From positions 19,534 to 83,533 of the forward strand of contig DAHUYE010000013.1 in the NCBI GenBank assembly GCA_027315345.1: 64,000 nucleotides of DNA. Reading direction: 5' to 3'. This DNA comes from Actinomycetota bacterium. Lineage in GTDB: Bacteria; Actinomycetota; Acidimicrobiia; Acidimicrobiales; JAJPHE01. The position numbers and the translations under genes are program-made. Below the pieces are notes generated by a model that did no database searches, was not told the origin of the DNA, and was given only the letters and a program-made list of their open reading frames with translations. Positions 6,861 through 15,366 of the stretch are shown here, piece by piece; position 1 is the first letter of the stretch; each line of letters begins with the position of its first letter.

Positions 6861-7510
6861 CCGATCCCACCATTCGTGTCTTTCTGCTGGACGACCACGA
6901 GGTCGTCCGGGAAGGGCTGCGCAGTCTGATCGAGTCGAGCGGGGACATGACAGTGGTGGGTGAAGCGTCCACCGCCGCCGAGGCGATCATCCGCCTGCCG
7001 CTGGCTCAGCCCGACGTGGCCGTTCTCGATGTCAGGCTTCCGGACGGAAACGGCGTGGAGGTCTGCCGGGAGATCCGATCCTCCCACCCCGAGATCGTAT
7101 GTCTGATGCTGACGTCCTTCTCTGACGATGAGGCCCTCTTCGACGCCATCATGGCCGGCGCCGCCGGCTATGTCCTCAAAGAGGTGAGGGGGTCCGACCT
7201 GGTCGGGGACATCCGTCGGGTGGCATCCGGCCATTCGCTACTGGATCCCAGCTTGACGGGGCGGGTGATGGAACGGTTGCGGCAGAAGGAGACCAAGGAT
7301 GACGACGCCGGCCTGACCCCACAGGAGCAGCGCATCCTGGAGCTCATCGCAGAAGGCCGTACCAACCGCCAGATCGCCGAGGTCATGGTCCTATCGGAGA
7401 AGACGGTGAAGAACTACGTCTCCAACCTCCTGGCCAAGTTGGGGATGAGCCGGCGCACCGAGGCCGCCGTCTACGCCGTCAAGCGCACCCAGAAGCGCGG
7501 CGGCACCTAA
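6857..7510 (+). CDS. devR: DevR/DosR-family response regulator
   Basis: A 217-residue NarL-family regulator. The receiver domain (1-125) has the acidic pair D12-D13, phosphoacceptor Asp58 in AVLDVRLPDGNG, Thr86 and Lys108. The LuxR-type helix-turn-helix domain starts near 153 (GLTPQEQRILELIAEGRTN). The recognition helix EKTVKNYVSNLLAKLGM is almost identical to mycobacterial DosR, including the lysines and asparagine that contact DNA there (here K182, K185, N186). Such regulators switch on the dormancy regulon under hypoxia, NO or CO. The GTG overlaps the preceding stop. The stop overlaps that of the convergent LOG gene by 4 bp. The many DevR-like boxes nearby support the assignment. Confidence 0.93.
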   Translation: MTDPTIRVFLLDDHEVVREGLRSLIESSGDMTVVGEASTAAEAIIRLPLAQPDVAVLDVRLPDGNGVEVCREIRSSHPEIVCLMLTSFSDDEALFDAIMAGAAGYVLKEVRGSDLVGDIRRVASGHSLLDPSLTGRVMERLRQKETKDDDAGLTPQEQRILELIAEGRTNRQIAEVMVLSEKTVKNYVSNLLAKLGMSRRTEAAVYAVKRTQKRGGT

Positions 7511-8289
7511 GACGCCGGCGTGCGCCGGGCCAACACCTCCTGAATGTAGGCCATCCCTTCTCCGACGGTCTCGCAGACCTTGAGGATCCGGTCGTCCCCG
7601 GGGCCGATCTTGCCCTCCGTCAGCAAACGGTCGTGGATCCAGTCGACCAGACCCGACCAGTAGTCGGAGTCGAACAGGACCACGGGAAAATGGAAGATCT
7701 TCCCGGTCTGCACCAGTGTGAGCGCCTCGAACAGCTCGTCCAGGGTGCCGAACCCTCCCGGAAAGACGGCAAAGGCTTCTGCATAGCGGACGAACATGGT
7801 CTTACGGGCGAAGAAGTAGCGGAAGTCGATTCCCAGGTCCACGTATGCGTTCAGGTGCTGCTCGAATGGCAGCTCGATGTTGCACCCGACCGAGAGTCCC
7901 CCGCCCTCGCGGCAGCCCCGGTTGGCGGCCTCCATCACGCCACCGCCTCCACCGGTTATAACCGCGAAACCGGCCTCGGCTGCGGCCCGGCCGAAGTCCA
8001 GGGCCAGCTGGTACGTGAGGTCCTCCCGACCGGCCCGGGCCGAGCCGAAGACGCTGATGGCCGGGGGCAGATCGGCCAGGGCGTCGAAGCCCTCCACGAA
8101 CTCGGACATGATCCGCAGGGCCCGCCAGGAGTCCTCGGCAGGGTCACCGCGTACGGCCAGAAGCCCGGAATCGGCCGTGTGGCCGCCATCGGGAGGGAGG
8201 GTTACCCGGCCCCGGCGCAGGCGGGAAGCGGCGCTGTGGAGGTCCTCGCCCGGCTCGGGTTGGCCCGACGCCGACCGACGCCGCGGCAC
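7507..8289 (-). CDS. LOG-family (TIGR00730) nucleotide-binding protein
   Basis: A 260-residue protein of the lysine decarboxylase-like/LOG family. It shows ISVFGSARAG, the GGGGGVMEAANRG nucleotide-binding loop and the PGGFGTLDELFEALT motif that defines the family. Members release free cytokinin-type bases from their ribose monophosphates or cleave other nucleotide 5'-monophosphates; the bacterial substrate is usually unknown. The first 60 residues are less conserved, and the start (GTG 8289) overlaps the pseudogene at 8202-8567. It converges on devR with overlapping stop codons. Confidence 0.88.
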   Translation of the reverse strand: MPRRRSASGQPEPGEDLHSAASRLRRGRVTLPPDGGHTADSGLLAVRGDPAEDSWRALRIMSEFVEGFDALADLPPAISVFGSARAGREDLTYQLALDFGRAAAEAGFAVITGGGGGVMEAANRGCREGGGLSVGCNIELPFEQHLNAYVDLGIDFRYFFARKTMFVRYAEAFAVFPGGFGTLDELFEALTLVQTGKIFHFPVVLFDSDYWSGLVDWIHDRLLTEGKIGPGDDRILKVCETVGEGMAYIQEVLARRTPAS

Positions 8290-8567
8290 CCGTCAGCCCC
8301 CGACGGCACCGGAACGGGCCGCCACATCCCCGCCCCGTCCAGAGGTGGGTGCGGGGCGTCCTCAGGGTGGACGATGACCACGGGACAGCGGGCCCGCTGG
8401 ATCACATGCGAGGAGGACCCACTCAGGCTGTCCACGGCATTACGGACGTCCTTGATGGCTTCGTCCAGCTCATCCACCGCCTCGTACAGCCGGGAGGCCG
8501 CTGGGTCACTGCACAGCCGAATGGCGCCCTGGATGGCCATGCCGGAACGGAACACGCGCTCGATCAC
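8202..8567 (-). pseudogene. Chimeric remnant: DevS-like HisKA_3 helix joined to a Usp C-terminus
   Basis: The frame begins VIERVFRSGMAIQGAIRL, then ASRLYEAVDELDEAIKDVR. This matches the segment just after the phosphoacceptor His of DevS-type kinases (compare HDTVIQRLFAIGMGLQS in the kinase at 4772). It then switches to SSSHVIQRARCPVVIVHP, the last strand and ATP-loop end of a universal stress protein. Neither catalytic part is present. The phosphoacceptor His itself is lost upstream, where the frame reads ASTVIERVF. The 3' part overlaps the LOG gene. I read it as two genes fused by deletion. The stretch 8571-8783 has no convincing gene. Confidence 0.55.
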
Positions 8568-8783
8568 GGTGGATGCCGTCCGGGGCCAATTCGATGATGA
8601 CGGAGGCCATGTCGCCGACGAGGGTCGGCTGGCCTCCTGATTTCACTTCGAGTCTCCGCTCTGGCTCGGCGGTCGATCCGCCCACTTCCACGTTCACGGT
8701 GCCAGCGATTGGCAGCCAGGGCGAATGGCTCCTTCTGCGCAAAGCCCCATATACAGCAATTCGGGCCGAAAGCCGGACGGGAG

Positions 8784-8797
8784 GAGTCCTTTGGCCC
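8784..8797 (+). promoter_or_regulatory. DevR-like box upstream of the deacetylase-usp operon
   Basis: GAGTCCTTTGGCCC resembles the reverse-complement consensus GGGACCTTCGGCCC (11 of 14). It lies 31 bp before the GTG at 8829. A related half-site (GGGCCGAAAG) occurs at 8764. Confidence 0.45.
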
Positions 8798-8828
8798 TGG
8801 CCCGGCATCACCCAGAGGGGAGAATCCA

Positions 8829-9854
8829 GTGGTGATCCTCTTCGGTTCCCTGTCCGGTCAGGACCGCCACTCGAACTGGCCCGGCCATCCGGAGGGTCCG
8901 GGCCGGCTGGCGGCGGTGGATAGCGGTATGGCGGCAGCCGGGCTGGCTGACCACCTCTCCCCGCTGACCGGTCGCCCCGTCCGCCGGGAGGAGTTGGCCC
9001 GGGTGCACTCCGAGGACTACCTCGATGCCCTGTTGGCCCTCGACCGCTTCGGTGGCGGTGAACTGGACCCGGACACGGCCATGTCCGAGGGGTCGTGGGA
9101 GACGGCCTTGGCCGCCGCCGGCATGGGCCTGGCCGCCATCGAGGCCTTGGAACGGGGGGAGGGGGACGCGGCCTTTCTGGCTGTCCGGCCACCGGGCCAC
9201 CATGCCACCGCTTCCCAGGCCATGGGCTTCTGCCTGCTCAACAACGTGGCCATCAGCGCCGCCGCCCTGGTGGCGGATGGACAACGGGTGCTGATCCTCG
9301 ACTGGGATGTCCACCACGGAAACGGCACCCAGGAGATCTTCTGGGACGACCCCGCCGTCCTGTACGTCTCGACCCATCAGTGGCCGGCCTACCCCGGCAC
9401 GGGCCGGGCGGCTGAGGTTGGGGGTCCGGCCGCCCGGGGCCTGAATGTCAACATCCCACTCCCGCCCGGGACGACGGGGGACGCCGCCCGGTTGGCCATG
9501 GAGAAGATCGTGGCGCCCGCGGTTGAGTCCTTCGGGCCCGACTGGCTGCTCATTTCGGCCGGATTTGATGCCCACCGCCGGGATCCGATGGCCGACCTGG
9601 ACTGGACGGCGGGGGACTTTGCCGACCTGACCCGGGACGCCGGTTCCCTTCTGGGGCGGCCCGGTCGCACGGTGGCCTTCCTCGAGGGGGGCTATGACCT
9701 CGAGGCCCTGGCCCTGTCCTCCGCCGCCACCATGGCCGCCCTGATGGGGGTGGCCTACCGCCCGGAGGCGCCCAGTTCGGGCGGTCCCGGACGGGAAGCC
9801 GTTCTGGCCACGGCCCGGATCCGGGAGCGCCAATTGAGCGGAGCCGAGCAGTGA
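8829..9854 (+). CDS. Histone deacetylase-family hydrolase
   Basis: A 341-residue zinc-dependent deacetylase of the arginase/deacetylase superfamily. It has all core motifs: WPGHPEGPGRL near the start, RPPGHHA (catalytic His pair), DWDVHHGNGTQ (zinc ligands), SAGFDAHRRDP and LEGGYDL. Bacterial members deacetylate acetyl-lysine, acetylpolyamines or related amides. An acyltransferase fusion (15367) lies in the same island, so a role in reversible protein acylation during dormancy is plausible but unproven. The GTG at 8829 was chosen over upstream starts because GGGGAG precedes it and family similarity begins there. The stop overlaps the usp start (GTGA). Confidence 0.9.
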   Translation: MVILFGSLSGQDRHSNWPGHPEGPGRLAAVDSGMAAAGLADHLSPLTGRPVRREELARVHSEDYLDALLALDRFGGGELDPDTAMSEGSWETALAAAGMGLAAIEALERGEGDAAFLAVRPPGHHATASQAMGFCLLNNVAISAAALVADGQRVLILDWDVHHGNGTQEIFWDDPAVLYVSTHQWPAYPGTGRAAEVGGPAARGLNVNIPLPPGTTGDAARLAMEKIVAPAVESFGPDWLLISAGFDAHRRDPMADLDWTAGDFADLTRDAGSLLGRPGRTVAFLEGGYDLEALALSSAATMAALMGVAYRPEAPSSGGPGREAVLATARIRERQLSGAEQ

Positions 9855-10312
9855 GGGCCGGCCCCATCCTGGTCGGTGTGGACGGCTCGGCTGAGAGCCG
9901 AGAGGCTCTGGCCTGGGCGGCCGGCCTGGCTCAGGTCACCGGAGCTGGCGTTCTGGCCGTGCACGCCGTCGGCCTGCTCGAGAAGCTGGGTCCTGGAGGT
10001 TCTTCGCTCCCGGCCGCCGGCCATCTGGAGGAGATCCGGGCCGTGTTCGATACCACCTGGTGCGAACCGGGACGACGGGCGGGGGTGAGCGTCGAGATGC
10101 AGATGCGGTATGGAACCCCGGCTGAGGTCATGCTGTCCGCCGCCGAGCAGGAGGGTGCCGCCATGGTCGTGGTCGGCAGCCGGGGCGCCGGCCGGGCCGG
10201 CCCGGGGATTCTCGGCAGCACCAGCAACCGGTTGGCTCGGTCTTGTCCAGTGCCCGTGGTCATCGTGCCGGCGCCCCACCCTGACGGGGCGGAGGCGACT
10301 CAGCCCGGATAG
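9851..10312 (+). CDS. Universal stress protein (single domain)
   Basis: A 153-residue UspA-fold protein. It starts with ILVGVDGSAESREALAWA (nucleotide-binding Asp) and carries the ATP-loop GSRGAGRAGPGILGSTSN, matching the G-2x-G-9x-G(S/T) motif of ATP-binding members, and ends in CPVPVVIV. It is translationally coupled to the deacetylase through a 4-bp overlap and shares its DevR-like box. Its 3' end overlaps the convergent PPK2 remnant by 13 bp. Confidence 0.9.
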   Translation: MRAGPILVGVDGSAESREALAWAAGLAQVTGAGVLAVHAVGLLEKLGPGGSSLPAAGHLEEIRAVFDTTWCEPGRRAGVSVEMQMRYGTPAEVMLSAAEQEGAAMVVVGSRGAGRAGPGILGSTSNRLARSCPVPVVIVPAPHPDGAEATQPG

Positions 10313-10953
10313 CGGGGGTCCATCCGGGTCAGAGCATCAATCAGGATGCGGCTCACGGCCCAGTTGCGGTACCACTTGTGATCGGACGGGACCACGTACC
10401 AGGGAGCGACCGCGGTCGAGGTCTGGGTCAAGGCGTCCTGGTAGGCAAGTTGGAACTCGTCCCAATGTTTGCGGTCCGCCCAGTCGGCGGGCCGGAGCTT
10501 CCAGCGCTTGTCGGGGATGTTCCGTCTCTCATCGAGCCGGCGTAACTGCTCCTCTGGGGAGATGTGGAGGTAGATCTTGACCGTGGTTGTCCCCCCGTGG
10601 GCCAGTATGGACTCAAAGGCGTTGATGAGCGCGTAGCGCTGCTTCCAGATCTCCGGTTCGGCCAGGCGGTGGACCCTGACGGTCACTACGTCTTCGTAGT
10701 GCGACCGGTTGAAGATGCCGATCTGGCCGGCGGCGGGACAGTGGGTGTGGATCCTCCACAGGAAGTCGTGGGAGGCCTCTTCCGGGGTCGGCTCTTTGAA
10801 AGCCACCGCCCGGGTGGCCAGGGGATGCAGGTCAGGCAGGACTGCCTCGGTGGCGGCCCTGTCCCCCGGGGCCCCTGAGGTGGAAGCGGCTTCGATCCTC
10901 CCAAGGTGCAGCTCCCTACCTGGATGGACGCGCCAGTGGTCCGAGTCGCTCAC
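10300..10953 (-). pseudogene. ppk2: Polyphosphate kinase 2 lacking the Walker A segment
   Basis: From residue about 50 the protein is a typical PPK2: FKEPTPEEASHDFLWRIH, IGIFNRSHYEDV (Walker B region), INAFESILAHGGTTTVK, EEQLRRLDER, DKRWKLRPADW and APWYVVPSDHKWYRNWAV. The first 45 residues match the family's poorly conserved N-terminus (VHPGRELHLGRIEA). About 50 residues between them, including the GxDxxGKDGxI nucleotide-binding loop, are missing without a frameshift: LHPLATRAVAFKEP runs straight across. At 217 residues it is shorter than the usual 270-300. Phosphotransfer should be impossible, so I call it a deletion derivative. It is downstream of the acyl-CoA dehydrogenase in one transcript. 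Confidence 0.75.
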
Positions 10954-11001
10954 CGCCCGGCGCCGCCCTCGGGAGGACCGGCCGAGGCGCTGGTCGGGGA
11001 C

Positions 11002-12243
11002 TCAGTTGGCAAAGTCCCAGCCTCCACCCCGGTGGCGCTGGGCGAAGACGTTCTTGGCGATCAGGATTCGATGCACCTCGTCCGGTCCGTCGGCCAGCCG
11101 CAGAGTGCGGGCCGTCTGGTACATCCTGGCCAGAGGAAGGTCCCCGGACACGCCGGCCGCGCCCCAGACCTGGATGGCCCGGTCGACCACACGGTGGTAG
11201 GCGGCCGGCACGAATACCTTGATGGCGGATATCTCGGTTCGAGCCGGTTCACCACTGTCGATCTTCTGGGCGCAGTGGAGGGTCATCATCCTGGAGGACT
11301 GGACGTCCATGTAGGAGTCGGCCACGAAGGCCTGGATCATCTGCTTGGTCTCCAGTCGCCCCCCGTGCACCTCCCGGACGGCCGCTCTTTCCACCATGAG
11401 ATCGAAGGCTCTCCACATCTGACCGATGGAGTTCATGCAGTGGTAGACCCGGCCGGCTCCCAGGCGGTCCTGAGCCGCCTGATGCCCTGAACCGGTCGCT
11501 CCCAGTTGGTTCTCCAGGGGCACCCTGACGTCGTCGTAGATGATCTCGCAATGGTCGCTTTCGGCCCCCCAGACCTCGATGGCCCGGACCACTACGACCC
11601 CGGGGGTGTCCCTGGGCACGATGATCTGGGTCATGCGGCCGGTGGCGGCGCCCTCCTCCTCGGTCCGGCACATGACGATGAAGAAGTCGGCCCTGGTGCC
11701 GTTGGACGTGAACCACTTGTGGCCGTTGATGACCCATTGGTCACCTTCCTGCCGGGCCGTCGTCTGCAGGGAGCGGGGGTCGGAACCGGGCTGGTCGGGT
11801 TCGGTCATCGAGAACCCGGACTCGAGGCGCCCGTCGACCAGGGGAATAAGCCACTTCTCCTTCTGTGCCTCGGTCCCGTACCTGGCCAGCAGCGACTCAT
11901 TACCGGAGTTCGGGGCCACCACGCCGAACAGGGACGCCGCCCCGGTGGCGTAGGCCAGCACCTCGTACATATAGGCCAACTCCAGGAAGGACAGACCGGC
12001 GCCTCCGTACTCTTGGGGAAGGTGCGGCGCCCAGAGCCCGGCTTGTTTGACCCGGTCCCGGACGTGTTCACGCAGCCGGGCGCTCTCCTTCACGTCGGCG
12101 TCGCTGTAGGGGCGGCGGCCCTCGTGGATCCACAGCCGATTCTCGTTGGGGAGGATCTCCTCATTCACGATGCGGGCGGTGAGGGAGCGGAGCTCGTTGA
12201 TCCGGTCCGTAAGGCCCGGGACCGGTCGGACGTTCATGGGCAC
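11002..12243 (-). CDS. Acyl-CoA dehydrogenase (ACAD10/11-like)
   Basis: A 413-residue flavoprotein of full family length. Motifs include WAPHLPQEYGGAG, SGFSMTEPDQPGSDP (FAD/substrate loop), FTSNGTRADFFIV, VWGAAGVSGDLPLARMY and LADGPDEVHR. In that last motif Asp takes the place of the catalytic Glu of short-chain enzymes, as in the ACAD10/11 group. It would oxidise an acyl-CoA and pass electrons to ETF. The start is GTG 12243 or ATG 12237. A DevR-like box lies 35 bp upstream, placing an acyl-CoA oxidation step under dormancy control. PPK2 follows 48 bp downstream. Confidence 0.9.
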   Translation of the reverse strand: MPMNVRPVPGLTDRINELRSLTARIVNEEILPNENRLWIHEGRRPYSDADVKESARLREHVRDRVKQAGLWAPHLPQEYGGAGLSFLELAYMYEVLAYATGAASLFGVVAPNSGNESLLARYGTEAQKEKWLIPLVDGRLESGFSMTEPDQPGSDPRSLQTTARQEGDQWVINGHKWFTSNGTRADFFIVMCRTEEEGAATGRMTQIIVPRDTPGVVVVRAIEVWGAESDHCEIIYDDVRVPLENQLGATGSGHQAAQDRLGAGRVYHCMNSIGQMWRAFDLMVERAAVREVHGGRLETKQMIQAFVADSYMDVQSSRMMTLHCAQKIDSGEPARTEISAIKVFVPAAYHRVVDRAIQVWGAAGVSGDLPLARMYQTARTLRLADGPDEVHRILIAKNVFAQRHRGGGWDFAN

Positions 12244-12278
12244 GCCGACAGCCTAAGAGTGCCGGGAGGGAGGAAATA

Positions 12279-12292
12279 GGGCCGATGGTCCC
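12279..12292. promoter_or_regulatory. DevR-like box between the acyl-CoA dehydrogenase gene and a plus-strand remnant
   Basis: GGGCCGATGGTCCC matches the consensus closely. It is 35 bp before the dehydrogenase start (minus strand; TTAGGCT in the -10 position). It is also 36 bp before a plus-strand GTG at 12329 preceded by GATACT, so it could serve divergent promoters. Confidence 0.65.
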
Positions 12293-12328
12293 TACTGACG
12301 GGCTGCCCCGAGCCCGGATACTGATGGT

Positions 12329-12441
12329 GTGAGCAATCGCTGGTACGCAAGGAGCGGGAGTTGAGCGCCGCCGAGTCTTCTCCCCAGATTCTGATAGCCG
12401 ACATGGCTCCACTCTCCTTGGAACTGGCTCAGTCGATCTGA
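12329..12441 (+). other. Short ORF pair after a DevR box, possible receiver-protein remnant
   Basis: An 11-codon ORF (GTG 12329, ends 12364) overlaps a 27-codon ORF starting at TTG 12361. The second contains PQILIADMAPLSLELAQSI, which resembles the first strand and helix of a CheY-like receiver (ILIADD...) cut off by a stop. The upstream box and GATACT hexamer suggest it may still be transcribed. This is the content of the 12244-12478 interval; function is doubtful. Confidence 0.3.
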
Positions 12442-12478
12442 GCTACGCCGGCGTCCCAGGGGCCGTTTATGGACCGGC

Positions 12479-14407
12479 TCAGCCGGCACGTAGGACGGAC
12501 ACGACGTTGCCCTCCACCAGGGCCCGGACGGCACCCCCGTCGACCGTCTCCTGTTCGAGCAGGAGCTGCACCAGGGCACTCAGCAGGGGCCGATGGGTCT
12601 GAAGCAGAGATAGGGCCCGGGCTTCAGCCTCGCGGACAAGCCGAGCGACCTCCTGATCGATCAGGGCCTGGGTCGCCTCGGCGAAGGGGCGGCTGGACAA
12701 CTCGGTCCCGCCCCGGCCCAGGAAGACCGAACCGGCCACCGGATAGCTGACCGGCCCCAGGGCGTCGGACAGGCCGAACTCCCGGACCATGCGCAAGGCC
12801 AGGTCGGTGGCCTGAGTGAGGTCGTTGGCCGCGCCGGTTGAGCCCTGGCCCAACTCGATCAGCTCAGCGGCCCGGCCGCCCAGGCGGACGGCCAGGGCAT
12901 CCTGGAGGTAGTCCTCCCCGAACAGGTGCCTTTCGACCAGCGGGAGTTGCTGGGTGACCCCGAGCGCCTGACCGGCGGGGAGGATGGTGACCTTTTCGAC
13001 CGGATCGGCGTGTTCGGACAGGGCGGCCACCAGGGCGTGGCCTGCCTCGTGAACGGCCACGGCATGTTTCTCGTCGGGCAGCAGCACGTTGGATCCGTCG
13101 CGACGCCCGATCAGGATGCGGTCGCGGGCGGCGCTGAAGTCCTCCGGGCTGACCAGCGGGCGGGCGGCCCGAACCGAGTTTATGGCGGCTTCATTGGCCA
13201 GATTGGCCAGATCCGCGCCGGAGAAGCCGGGAGTGGCCCGGGCCACCAACTCGAGGTCCACTTCCGGGGCCAGTCGCTTGTCCAGGCAATGGACTTTCAG
13301 GATGGCCAGCCGCTCGTTCTGGGTCGGCAGCGGGATGACCACCTGCCGGTCGAAGCGCCCGGGTCGCAAGAGGGCGGGATCGAGAATCTCGGGCCGATTG
13401 GTGGCGGCCAGGACCACTATGCCCGCGGCCGGATCGAACCCGTCCAGCTCGGACAGCAGTTGATTGAGGGTCTGCTCCCGTTCGTCGTTGCTGATCCCGG
13501 CCCCCGACACGGACCGATGCGCCCCGATGGCATCGATCTCGTCCACGAAGATGATGGCCGGAGCCCGCTTCCTGGCCTCGGCGAAGAGGTCCCGCACCCG
13601 GGAGGCCCCGACCCCGACGAACATCTCGACGAAGCTCGAGCCGACCACGGACAGGAAGGGGACCTCGGCCTCTCCGGCCACGGCCCGGGCCAGGAGGGTC
13701 TTGCCCGTACCGGGCGGACCGACCATGAGGATGCCCTTGGGTGCAACCGCACCCGCCTGGCTGTACCGCTCCGGATTGCGGAGTAGGTCGACCATCTCGG
13801 CTATCTCAGATTTGGCCCCTTCGTACCCGGCCACGTCGGCGAATTTGGTGGCCGGACGCTCGGCATCGATGACCTGGGCTCGGGCTTTCCCCACTGCGCC
13901 CATTCCACCCATGACGCCCCCGGCCTTGCGCAGACTGCGGGACGACCACCAGAAGAGGAGGCCGAGGGGGATCAGGAGGACCAGCCATCCGAGCAGGCTG
14001 GTCCAGCCCGATGAGGCGGACGGGGCGGTGGCCTGGATGGCCACCCCGTGGGACTGCAGCTCGCTCAAGAGGCTCGAGTCGGCCTGGACTGGGATCACCG
14101 TGGTGTACTGGTTACCCCCCTTCAGGGCCCCCGTGGCGGTGCCGTCCGAGGCCAGGTCGACAGTGCTGATCTTCTGGCCGGCCACGTCGGAAAGGAATTG
14201 GGAGTAGGTCAGGCTCTTCGTGGCCGGAGTGGTCGAGGTTCTGGCGCTGAGGACCACCATCAGGGCGGCCAGAGCCAGGATCATGGCCACGGCTACCCAG
14301 CGAAGCTGGCTCATCCACCCGGGTCCGGGGGCACTGCCTCCGGGGCCGGATGGTCCGGGTCGGGGCCCGTCACCGGGGTCCCCGTAAGGGGGAGGGGCTC
14401 CGCTCAC
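12479..14407 (-). CDS. ftsH: FtsH-family ATP-dependent zinc metalloprotease
   Basis: A 642-residue membrane AAA+ protease. Two membrane segments (about 36-54 and 136-153) flank a periplasm-side domain. The AAA domain has Walker A GPPGTGKT (230-237), Walker B IIFVDEID and the SRH ending LRPGRFDRQ. The zinc site is HEAGH (453-457), with the third ligand in [11 protein letters not shown]. FtsH degrades membrane and misfolded soluble proteins. The GTG at 14407 overlaps the stop of the small gene upstream (GTGA), giving an N-terminal Pro/Gly-rich tail of about 30 residues; ATG 14314 is an alternative. It is likely expressed from the DevR-like box at 14779, so it may be a stress-specific second FtsH. 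Confidence 0.92.
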   Translation of the reverse strand: MSGAPPPYGDPGDGPRPGPSGPGGSAPGPGWMSQLRWVAVAMILALAALMVVLSARTSTTPATKSLTYSQFLSDVAGQKISTVDLASDGTATGALKGGNQYTTVIPVQADSSLLSELQSHGVAIQATAPSASSGWTSLLGWLVLLIPLGLLFWWSSRSLRKAGGVMGGMGAVGKARAQVIDAERPATKFADVAGYEGAKSEIAEMVDLLRNPERYSQAGAVAPKGILMVGPPGTGKTLLARAVAGEAEVPFLSVVGSSFVEMFVGVGASRVRDLFAEARKRAPAIIFVDEIDAIGAHRSVSGAGISNDEREQTLNQLLSELDGFDPAAGIVVLAATNRPEILDPALLRPGRFDRQVVIPLPTQNERLAILKVHCLDKRLAPEVDLELVARATPGFSGADLANLANEAAINSVRAARPLVSPEDFSAARDRILIGRRDGSNVLLPDEKHAVAVHEAGHALVAALSEHADPVEKVTILPAGQALGVTQQLPLVERHLFGEDYLQDALAVRLGGRAAELIELGQGSTGAANDLTQATDLALRMVREFGLSDALGPVSYPVAGSVFLGRGGTELSSRPFAEATQALIDQEVARLVREAEARALSLLQTHRPLLSALVQLLLEQETVDGGAVRALVEGNVVSVLRAG

Positions 14408-14721
14408 CGAGCAACCGGGCCGGTGTCGTCCAGCCGGTGGCGCACCTCGGCCAGGGCCGAGGCGATCTGGCGACGGCCGGAGCGGTGTCGGCTCAGTAAT
14501 TCGCAGAGCAGGTCCTCCAGCGGGCCGGCCACCTCGGGACCGAGTTGGACGGCCAGGTCCCATACCTCCAGCAGGGCCTCGGACAGCTGACTGAAGGGCA
14601 TGTGGTCCGGAGAAGCGGACAGGTCCGCCTCCAGCAGTTCCACGGCCTCCATCAGCCGAGCTCCCTCGTCCAACTCGGCATGGCACCAGAGGCTGGGATC
14701 GCTCACTCGGGTGAGGCTCAT
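14404..14721 (-). CDS. Small helical protein coupled to ftsH
   Basis: A 105-residue protein, predicted all-helical and acidic (LDEGARLMEAVELLEADL, PLEDLLCELLSRHRSGRRQ). I do not recognise a family. The ATG at 14721 has an AGAAAGG ribosome-binding site. Its stop overlaps the ftsH start by 4 bp, so it is translated with the protease and could be an adaptor or regulator of it; that is inference. A DevR-like box lies 58 bp upstream. Confidence 0.65.
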   Translation of the reverse strand: MSLTRVSDPSLWCHAELDEGARLMEAVELLEADLSASPDHMPFSQLSEALLEVWDLAVQLGPEVAGPLEDLLCELLSRHRSGRRQIASALAEVRHRLDDTGPVAR

Positions 14722-14778
14722 GGGTTCAACCTTTCTCGCGGTCGTGACCAGCCTCGGCCGCCCGGGCCCGCCCGAGAA

Positions 14779-14792
14779 GGGCCGAAAGTCAC
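14779..14792 (-). promoter_or_regulatory. DevR-like box upstream of the small gene-ftsH operon
   Basis: GGGCCGAAAGTCAC lies 58 bp before the ATG at 14721. On the minus strand a GAGGCT sequence sits at -10 distance from it. Confidence 0.5.
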
Positions 14793-14828
14793 CAACGCCG
14801 GCATCCGGTATCTGCCACCGGACAGAAC

Positions 14829-14842
14829 AGGTCTTTAGGCCC
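14829..14842 (+). promoter_or_regulatory. DevR-like box upstream of the usp gene at 14907
   Basis: AGGTCTTTAGGCCC is close to mycobacterial DosR sites (GGGACTTTAGTCCC), sharing the central CTTTAG. It lies 64 bp before the ATG at 14907, leaving room for a short leader that carries the ribosome-binding site. Confidence 0.55.
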
Positions 14843-14906
14843 TAGGCCCGGGCTCCGGATCGGCCCAAGCTGAAATCCGGATGTGAGTGCTCAGGAGGTA
14901 CAGCTC

Positions 14907-15332
14907 ATGGTTGCGGACGTCAGCCAGCGGATCGTGGTCGGGATCGACGGCTCCGATGGGTCTTACCAGGCTCTGGAGTGGGCTGCGACCTACGCCGCGG
15001 AAACGGGCCGGTCCATCCTGGCCATATGCGCCTGGGAGTACCCCGCTTCCTACGGATTCTACGTGGGCGAGGGTGTTTGGGACCTCGGCGCCACCTCCCG
15101 GGTCATGGCCGAGGAGCAGGTGGCCAAGGCCCAAGAGCAGCATCCGGCGGCTCGGATCGATCTGAAGGTGGTCGAGGGGCACCCGGGTCAGGCTCTGGTC
15201 GAAGCCTCAGAGGGTGCGTCCCTGCTGGTGGTGGGGTGCCGGGGCCGCGGAGGATTCATCGGCATGCTCGTCGGCTCCACCAGCACGCATTGCGTGCACG
15301 CCGCCGCCTGTCCGGTCCTGGTCTATCGCTGA
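14907..15332 (+). CDS. Universal stress protein (single domain)
   Basis: A 141-residue UspA-fold protein with RIVVGIDGSDGSYQALEWA at the N-terminus and the loop GCRGRGGFIGMLVGSTSTH, then CPVLVYR. The ATG at 14907 was chosen because AGGAGG lies 8 nt upstream; a GTG at 14883 is possible but has no such site. It precedes the GNAT/acyl-CoA synthetase fusion by 34 bp on the same strand. Confidence 0.9.
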   Translation: MVADVSQRIVVGIDGSDGSYQALEWAATYAAETGRSILAICAWEYPASYGFYVGEGVWDLGATSRVMAEEQVAKAQEQHPAARIDLKVVEGHPGQALVEASEGASLLVVGCRGRGGFIGMLVGSTSTHCVHAAACPVLVYR

Positions 15333-15366
15333 AACCGGCGCGCCCAGCGGACGATACTGCAGCCCT

